The notes beneath the pieces were generated by a model that ran no database searches, was not told the DNA's origin, and was given only the letters and a program-made list of their open reading frames with translations. This document shows positions 53,201-62,200 of a stretch of 64,000 nt of DNA, in pieces (the first letter of the stretch is position 1; the number at the start of each line of letters is the position of its first letter). The position numbers were made by a program, and so were the translations under genes. This DNA comes from Arion vulgaris. Its lineage: Eukaryota > Mollusca > Gastropoda > Stylommatophora > Arionidae. Where the stretch lies: NCBI GenBank assembly GCA_020796225.1, contig CM036767.1, positions 14,536,927-14,600,926 of the forward strand, written 5' to 3'.

Positions 53201-56200
53201 ACAAATTTAAACATGATGATTAGAACTTCAAGTACCTCTGAAGTAGGAGACGGCATGCCTGTATAGCGAGGATACCGTTAAAAGGACCGTACATCTTCAT
53301 GCAAAAATCAGCTAAAAGCGCCATACCAAACACAATGACTACGCCTGAATTCATTGCAGTCAAACGCAGAAGAAGTTCACAGATAAACACTAATAAAATA
53401 ATTTGGCATCATATATACTATAATCAACCTAACTTTAACAATATATATACATTCTAAAACTAAAATATATGAATAAAAATAATGAACACAGAGAGAAATT
53501 AAACAATTACATACAAACTAATCTTAATATTCTGTTTCCTAAAATATTGTCTGGCAACTTCTTCAACATATAATCTCACCCTGTTACCATTTAAATGTTA
53601 TTTTTAATATTAATAAGTATAGATGCACGACACAAGTAAAGGAACAAAAGTAAGACTTCTGAGATTCGATAACATGCATACTCCCTGTGGCAACATATGG
53701 ATGTGAATCGTAGACCATAACACAAACATTAAAGAACAAAATTGCAGATTTGAAACAAAGTGTTACAGAAACGTTCTTAGGACATACTGGACAGAGAAAA
53801 GAAACAGCAAAGACATCCTACAAGACCTGCATATCGAGGAGCATTGGCACATAAATATCATGTCCTGGAAAATTGCCAGAGTGGTTACCGGGGCCCAAAT
53901 TTGGGGTGTAAAGAATAGAACCCTGTTACCAGCCACGCATGTTGTATGAGGCATCTAAGGAGGTTTGGCTGAAATCGGATGCACATGTCCTAAACGTATA
54001 GAAGTCTATGCGTGTAGGGGCCTACCAAACCAACCAATGTGCAACGTATACACGTTCTTGGCAAAGATCAAACATATCACAAAGAGTGATTAAAATTGGC
54101 GTAAAGAACGAACGCAAAGAAGAAGATGTCCCGGAAAATTAAATATTTTGACCACGTTAAACGTCATCATAGTGGTCTGGAGAGAATGGTAATTGAAGGC
54201 ATGGGGAATTCCAAGCGAAGGTGGCAGCAGGACATCAAAGAAACCTGGAACATGACGCTAGAGAACTTGCAAGAGACAAGAGTTTTTTTCAGGTGGGCTG
54301 TGATGAAAGTGATGTTTTGCAAGGGACATGCTACTATTTTAACAGCTAGCAGTACATAGTTCTTAATGTGACATAGTTAATTGTATTTTATATTCTTATA
54401 TTGTCTCCCATCTTGTTCCTCGTATTCACAATGACCTCATACCAGAACTGCCACAGGGTGTGAGAACTGCCCTATATGCTGATGACTTAGCAGTATAGAG
54501 TGTAGAAGAACACACAGCTATAGGCAATACACAAATACAAAAGGCTGCAGACAACATAGCAACATGAACAGAGAAATGGTTGGTTCAGATCAACGCTGAA
54601 AAATCGTCAACACTATTCACACTATCAAACAAAGACAGGGCAGGAGAAATACGACTCAGGAATACAAAAGTCCCAATAGATGAGGAACCCCATTATTTAG
54701 GCATCACATTAGATACAAGAATGACATGGAAGCCTCACCTGGAGAGAACAGAGGCACAAGCAAGAAGGAAGTTAGCTATCCTGAGGAAACTAGCTGAATC
54801 AAGTTGGGGAGCTAATGAAAAGACACTAAAGAGAGTATACACTGCACTAATAAGGCCAATATTAGAGTATGGATCATCATCTTGGTCAGCAGCAGCCAAA
54901 TCAAATATTCAAGACCTGGATAAAGTGCAGAACCAAGCCCTCCAGTTGATTACAGGTGCTATGAAGACCACTGCAATTGACGCGATTGGAAAAAATCACA
55001 TGCACTCCATCTCTATCATATAGACGAGACACAAAGACCCTCATACAGGCAGAAAAATACAAGAATATGCCAACACATCCAATGAAAGCAAGGTTCAGAG
55101 ATCTGGCCAGTGGGAGGTTGAAAAAAAGTAGTTTTGTGCACCGGTCTAAGAGACTAATTAGAACATATACGGTCGATCTACCAGACATCACCAAGGATAT
55201 AACCCCAACCCCATGGGAACAACATAATTTTACCATTAGAACTACTATAGCTACCACATGCCCCAAGGGAGAGCTAAATATTCTCCAAAAGAAAACAGTA
55301 GCCTGTGAAATGAATGAAGAACTATATCCAAGTGAAGCATAGATCCAAATATATACAGATGGATCGGCAACTAGAGCTGTGAGAAACGGAGGGGCAGGAG
55401 TTCATGTAAGATACCCATACCAAACAAATGAATCCACCTGTACGCCCACAGGAAAATTCTACTCAAATTACTCAGCTTCTTCTTCTTCGAACGCTCCACC
55501 TCGACCACTCTGTGTGATCTGAGCCCAAGAGTGATTGTAAGTTGCGCCAGTTATGCGCCTACAAGTAGGCCAGCACATCCGATTTCTGCGCTGCTTTTTA
55601 ATTTACTAGGTAGCTTCCTGGGTCCTAAATCAGTCGCTGCTTACGACATGCCTTGTAGGTTGCAGTGGTACTATTTTGGCTTCCTTGCTGGCCCCAGCAC
55701 CACACTGACATGGAGCGGTTGAAGAAGAAAGAAGCATTTAAAACAACAAGTAAGACATCCACATCCTCCAATTTTAGTAACATCCACTGTAATAACATCT
55801 CTTGAAATCTTAGCAAGCATAAAACATTAAATGGGAACTTCAAGATAAAATAAGATGTATTACTTAATGAACCCAATTACACTGAGTTCATGATAGTGCC
55901 TAAAACAGACCATTACAAAATGACCAACCAATTTAGTATAAGCCTAGAAGAACCCCACCTGTGACCTATCCTCTCTTTGTGTTTTTCCAAAGCCCTCTCA
56001 GCTATTGCAGGTGATGCAAACTGAACAAACGCCTCCCCAGTGCTCCGCCCCTGAAGATCTTCTGGGAGCATAATTCCATTTGGAACTATCTCCAACCCTA
56101 CAACCCCCACCCGACCATTGGGTAAAGAGAGAAGGAAGCAATAAAACATATGAAGATTTTGTTACAAGGAAACATACTTGATAACTATAACAAGAAAATC

Positions 56201-59200
56201 CCATTATGACTTAAATATAGAAACATTACAATTTAAACATTAATAAGTAAATCCAATTATATCTTTAGCTTAAACATAGAATATGACAATATAAACATAA
56301 TTATCTGAACTAAAACACAATTTCTTAAATACTAATTCTAGTAATTCTAAAATGTTTTAAATATATATTTTATAGTTGCATCTTCTTTTTGTTCACTTGA
56401 AATATTGCATATATCTGCAATGTTGTGTTTTTGGGTTTTTTCCGATCCAGAAGCACTTGAGCTGAAAGCTCTTGGCTCGGTGTCATGGACATCGCAACCC
56501 TTCGGCTCGGTGTCACTAACACTGTAAATCTGGGGAACCTGTAGCTTTTCTGCCAGTCCGCGGAGTTGAACCCGCACTTACAGAGGACTAGTCACCCGTA
56601 GTCCAACGCGCTACGAACACGCTGTCTGTCTTTTGTTTAAACCCCCATGTCTTTTTGTAGATCACGTAGAAGTCACTGTAGGTTTTTGTGTTCTCTCAGC
56701 AGTTATCCCATCCATCTCTACTCTTTATTGATTGGACCAGCATCATTGCACTTCGGTGAGTAACCATATGTACTCTGATCTCTTTCTTACACTGGAAGAT
56801 CTCAGTTGCAGTGCACAAACTCAGTAGCACCAGCGAGGGTCCCTGATGTAATTTTGAAGACGGTGAGGATATTTTTGTAGGAATTTTATTTTAAATCTTT
56901 TCTAATGAATTTTGCACTGGCAGCGGCTTCCCAACCTGCTCTTCTCAATTTTGAACTGCCAAGGATCTTTATGTGCTTAAATTGCACAAGGGTCCTACAT
57001 TTTATCGCCAGTCTCCGATAGGACTAGAAACTCGATCTCACCCACACTGAGATCAGAGATCTCTGGAAAATATCCAGATTGCTATACGAGGGAGGGAATC
57101 TGGTACCTTTGGCTATCTCCACTGTAGGAATTGATATAATTTCACCCGTGATGACCTTAAGCACCTGGTATTGACCTGTATTCAGATTGTGCTGTTTGAT
57201 GATGAACATCATGCAAATTATCAATATTTCAGGTGTGGTCATAAGCTCTACTAGTAAACTTTACTGAGTATTTTCTAGCTAGTTCACCATGTGGTGAAAC
57301 TTTTTTACTTCAAGATGGCTAACTTCCTTCTAACCAATGTTGATGCTTCTAAGTCAGTCTATTATCGAATGTAACTCAGAGATGGATAGGTTGTTTGTCT
57401 TCTCTCAGCAATTCTCCATTAGGCCTAAATTTGTCATGTGTCTGTAACATATGCTACAGGTGCCTATAAACCTGGGCGCAACGTATTCATGTTCTTGGTG
57501 CAAACCACACATGGTTGGTTAATTTGGTTGATAAGACTGAATGCAAAAAAACAACAATTTTTTTATTTATCCGTATGTTAGTTTTTTAAAAATTGGATAA
57601 AGAATTATGAGCGTAGTGCTGCACTTGTCCGTGTTGATGCACCATCTGTTTGCTCATAGAGTGAATGCACCTATAGTTCTTTATAGAAGTTGAGTGCCAA
57701 CCTTCTGTGTTTTACTGCCAATCTCCAAAAAAAGGGCTAGGAACTCGATCTCAAATACCCTGAGATCAGTGGAGAATAGTCAGATCGTTATACTTTATGC
57801 ACTCGCATTGAGGGGAGAGCAAGCATCATATATAACCATTACCACTATGTATTTTCAAGACAATATTCAATCTTACTCGTTATGTCAATGAACTCTGGTA
57901 TGTCTAGTAAGCATACACTTTAGACCCCAGCGTTGCGTAAGACCACCAGAGAGGTGCAACCAATATACATGTAGGAGTCCTAGAGAGCACAAAGACAATA
58001 TACATGTAAGACCCCCAAAGAGGCACCAAGACCAATCACCTGTTAGTTGTAAAAATGTGGATAGAAATAATAAATTTTAATTGGCTGAAATCGGATGCAC
58101 ATGTTCTTGTGAAATCTATCGTTTGGACCTACCAAACCAATGTCAAAGGTATACCGTTCTTGGCAAGATCAAACATATCACAAAGAGTAATTAAAATTAA
58201 TCGTAAGAAGCACATGACAAAGAAGTAGAAAAAATTTTTTAAAAGCACAGATCTTGAAAGAATGGGATCGTCTGAAATCTCTCTGGATGACCTCTTCATC
58301 CCAGGTTAGGAGTGACTAAGACAAAGAAACGTTGGTTGGGGCATCTATAGATGGCCTATATTCATACTGAAGTCATTCGGTTTAGATCCTTCAAGTGCGA
58401 ATATATATATATATAGTGTCTGCAAGGAATTTCTCCATCACCGCTTTGTCCTGGACAACTCTTTCAGTCTCTACTCTGAAATTGATTCTTATATTTCTTG
58501 TCTCTCTCTGTAAAGTTCGTTTCAGGGTTTCTATAGGGTGTGCTTTATTTCTTGAACCCCTTTTCCTCCACTTCAAGCCTGCTTTGGTATTCTTTAATCA
58601 TTTCTTCTCAGAGCATGTCCAACACATCTCCATCTTCAGTTTCTTATAAAAGTTTGTACTAGTGGTTGACCAGACTTCTCTGATTACATCTCTTCTCCAG
58701 AATTCATCACATTTTATGTTCATTGTTTTTCTTATTATGTTTATGTTACTAAGCATCTATTTTCAAATTACTTTCTATATCTTTAGTCATTTTCCAACTC
58801 TTGCTAGCATATGTTAGGACTGATACAACATTGGAATTGAAAATAGTCTGAATAAAGCCAGACATTATAACTACCTAGTAAAAGAAGTCTTCAGGGATCA
58901 TTTGAAGGCAACACAATGGCCTCAACTTCCATTTTCATACTGGAAGTAATGTCATGTATACCTAAGTGTGAGTATTTATCACTACTAAGCCTACAGGACA
59001 ACTCAAATTTAACTGGAAGACTGTCTATAGAAAACAGGGGAAAAAGACTGTCATTAGTAAGAAGAAAAACAGCTGATTAGATTAGTTTGACTAATCTACC
59101 TACACACTTCAGAGCAGACAACAAATGTTAGCATATTGTACAGCTTAAATATTTTATGAAACACATAACTAATAATAACATGCACAAAATAAAGCTCATA

Positions 59201-62200
59201 ACTAAAGGATAATTAATAACTGAATTCTATGCGAGGAGTTAATTCTTATTATTCTTGTGGTTTATAGAACAACATGCTCTGATATAGTCAGAAAATGATT
59301 GTTTTTATGTTGAAAGATATCTTTTTGCTTAACTATACTACTTTACCCTCTATAAAACAAACAGTTCATAACTATGATCCAGTCTGTCAATATTTTAACC
59401 TATCCCAAAATTAGACTATAAATAAGTTCTATTTTACAAAATATTGAATGGAAGAATGTTACCTGCAAAAAAATGAGCTATTTCTTCCTTGGAGCAGCCA
59501 AATGGCAACCCTCTGAGTTTTACAATAGCATCTTCTATGTTATGACCCTGTGTGATTCCAGCACCCGTTCTCTTGATCACCCAATTCATTTCTGATCTGT
59601 CAACTCTAAATACTGATAGCGATAACAGTGAATATTCATAACAAAACTGCTGTGGTCTCTAAAGTTAATCAGCAGCTACTTCTAATAATACACAAAATTG
59701 ATATTACCTAATTTAAAAAAACCATATATAACTAGTAGTTAGTTACTGAAGCCGACAAATCAGTAGGGTTGTGGCACTACTTTCTTCTTCTTCTTCAATG
59801 ATCCAGGGCACTTGAGCTTTTGCCCTTGGCCCAATGCTGTAGTGGTATCTGCATGTGTTTGTAAGTTGTTCTTTTGTTCCGTATAATGTGTTCCATTTAT
59901 CTGGCCTTGGAGGAAGGAGGGTCTTTCTGATGTCATCTAGTACTTGACACTTGAAGAGGTGGTGGTGAACGGTTTCATGATGATGTGCGCACAGTTGGCA
60001 CTCTGGGGTGTGTTGTGGATGAATTCTGTTCAAGTGATTATTAAGTGTTATGTGTTGGGTTGAGAGTCTAAAAATGGTGCTATGATCTCTTCTTGTAAGG
60101 TGGTTGATGTTGTCATTAAGGTTAAGGCTGGCCATATGGGTGTACACCTCTCTTCCTGTGTTTCCCATGGCCCATCTGTTCACCACATTTCTTTATTTGT
60201 TGTCATTAGGATTTGCTTTGCTGTATGGAGAGTTGCTGTGATTGGTTGTTCCTGTCTTGACCCTTTCTTGGCTAGCCTATCTTCTTTGTCATTTCCAGGT
60301 GTGTTTGAATGTCCAGGGATCCACTGCATGGTTATTTTGATGTCATGTGATGTAATAAGTCTGTCAATATCTAGGGCTATTTGGGATAGTTCAGATTTAC
60401 AATGTCCACCATCTTCTAGAGCTTGAAGGCAGACATTGAATCTGTGAAAATAATTATGTTTTGTGCCTTGGATGGAAGGCATTGAAACAGTCTTCAGGTG
60501 GTACAAAGCTGCTTCTGTACACTAACTTTCAAACTAGCTTTTTTGATTGATTGGACCAGCATTATAGCACTTCGGTGAGTAACCATGTGTGCTCTGATTT
60601 CTTTCTTACACAGGAAGATCTCAGTGGCAGTACATGAACTCTACCACCAGCAAGGGTCCCTGATGTAATTTATAAGATGGTAAAAATATTCTGTAAGAAT
60701 TTTATTTAATATTCTTTCCAGTGAATTTTGCCAGGGTAGTGGCTTTCCAGCCTGTTCTTCTTGAGTTTGAACCGCCAATGGTTCTTTTATGTACTCAACT
60801 TGAACACAGGACATACATTTTATCGTCCTCCGATAAGACTAAGAACTCGATCTCACCTACACTGAGATCAAGGATATCTGGAAAAATATCCCAATGGCTC
60901 TATGAGGGAGCGAACCGAGTACTTTTGGAAGGAAAGGCAAGCACCTAACCTCTAAGCCACAGAGACCCCCCTAGTCTTAGATATTACCTAGTTTGTGAGG
61001 GGGACTGCCTAGAGTAGTTGATAGTAGCTCGGCCTGCTAGCTGTGAGATGCCTCATAGCTCGGGTTCGAACCTACTGTCCGGCATTTGTCCGAGTCCCCT
61101 GGTCTTACTCAGGACGATAGCGTGAGTACCTCTGAAGTCGGAGAAAATCTGCCTGTATGGCGAGGAATACTAATTACGAGTACATTGAGCACACTGCTGC
61201 CAGTGTAAAGTAATTTACAATGTGCCGCTCTGCCATTGTAAAAAATTGGAAAAACGGATTTTCACGCAAAAATCAGTTTCAGAGATGAAACTCGTCTGAG
61301 TTGAAAGCGGACGAAAGAAAAAAAGAAAAAAAAAAAAACCCTAGTTTGTTACATCAAAATAACTATGCAATAAATCTCTGGACATTCAAATACACCATAA
61401 AATTATAAAGTACATAAGTTAGCTAAAAAGGAATTAAGACAAAAGCCACAATACAACCACAAACAGATGTACATGGAAGAGAGGTAGATTGACACATGCA
61501 AACCCAAAATCCATTGACACCATCAACTATCTTACAAGGAGAGACCAGGGCAACATTTTTAGTAATCTGAACGGGGCTAGGCCCACATGGATTTAGCAGT
61601 CAGTGACTGCTATCATCAACATAAGAACAAAGCTGACCAAGACTCCATGGCGGTTCCAGAAACGGACGAATATCAAGAAGTCTGGCTAAGTTTGTGGAGA
61701 TCAAAGAGGGAGAAGCTAACCTGGTACCCAAAAAAAGGTGATGCTAAGATCGGATTGAAAGGTGCAGATACGATAGATCATGCTGAAAACTGTGAGACAG
61801 CGCATTTCGCTATCCCAACTGCATCCTGCTATAACCAGCTGGAGCATGAGAATGATCAAGGAAGAAGTAGACTCTGCAGCCAACTCATATTATTTAACAA
61901 TTACATGGACAGAATTCAAGCACAACACACTTCAGACTGTCAGCTGTGTACATATCATCATGAAATCATTAACTGCTACCTCTTCGAGTGCCCAGTGAGG
62001 AAGATTCTTCTTCCTCCAAGCTGGATAAATGGAATATAACAGCAACAACAACTTATAAACACATGCAGATATTGATTTGTTCTTCTTTGCGTTCAGTTTC
62101 GTATGTTTGTCTAAACCCTGAGATGGGTTGCCTCTATGAAGCTGCATGTCAGTTGGAGTTCTTTGAGAGACTGATTTGTTCAACACCAGTTTAGAAATAA

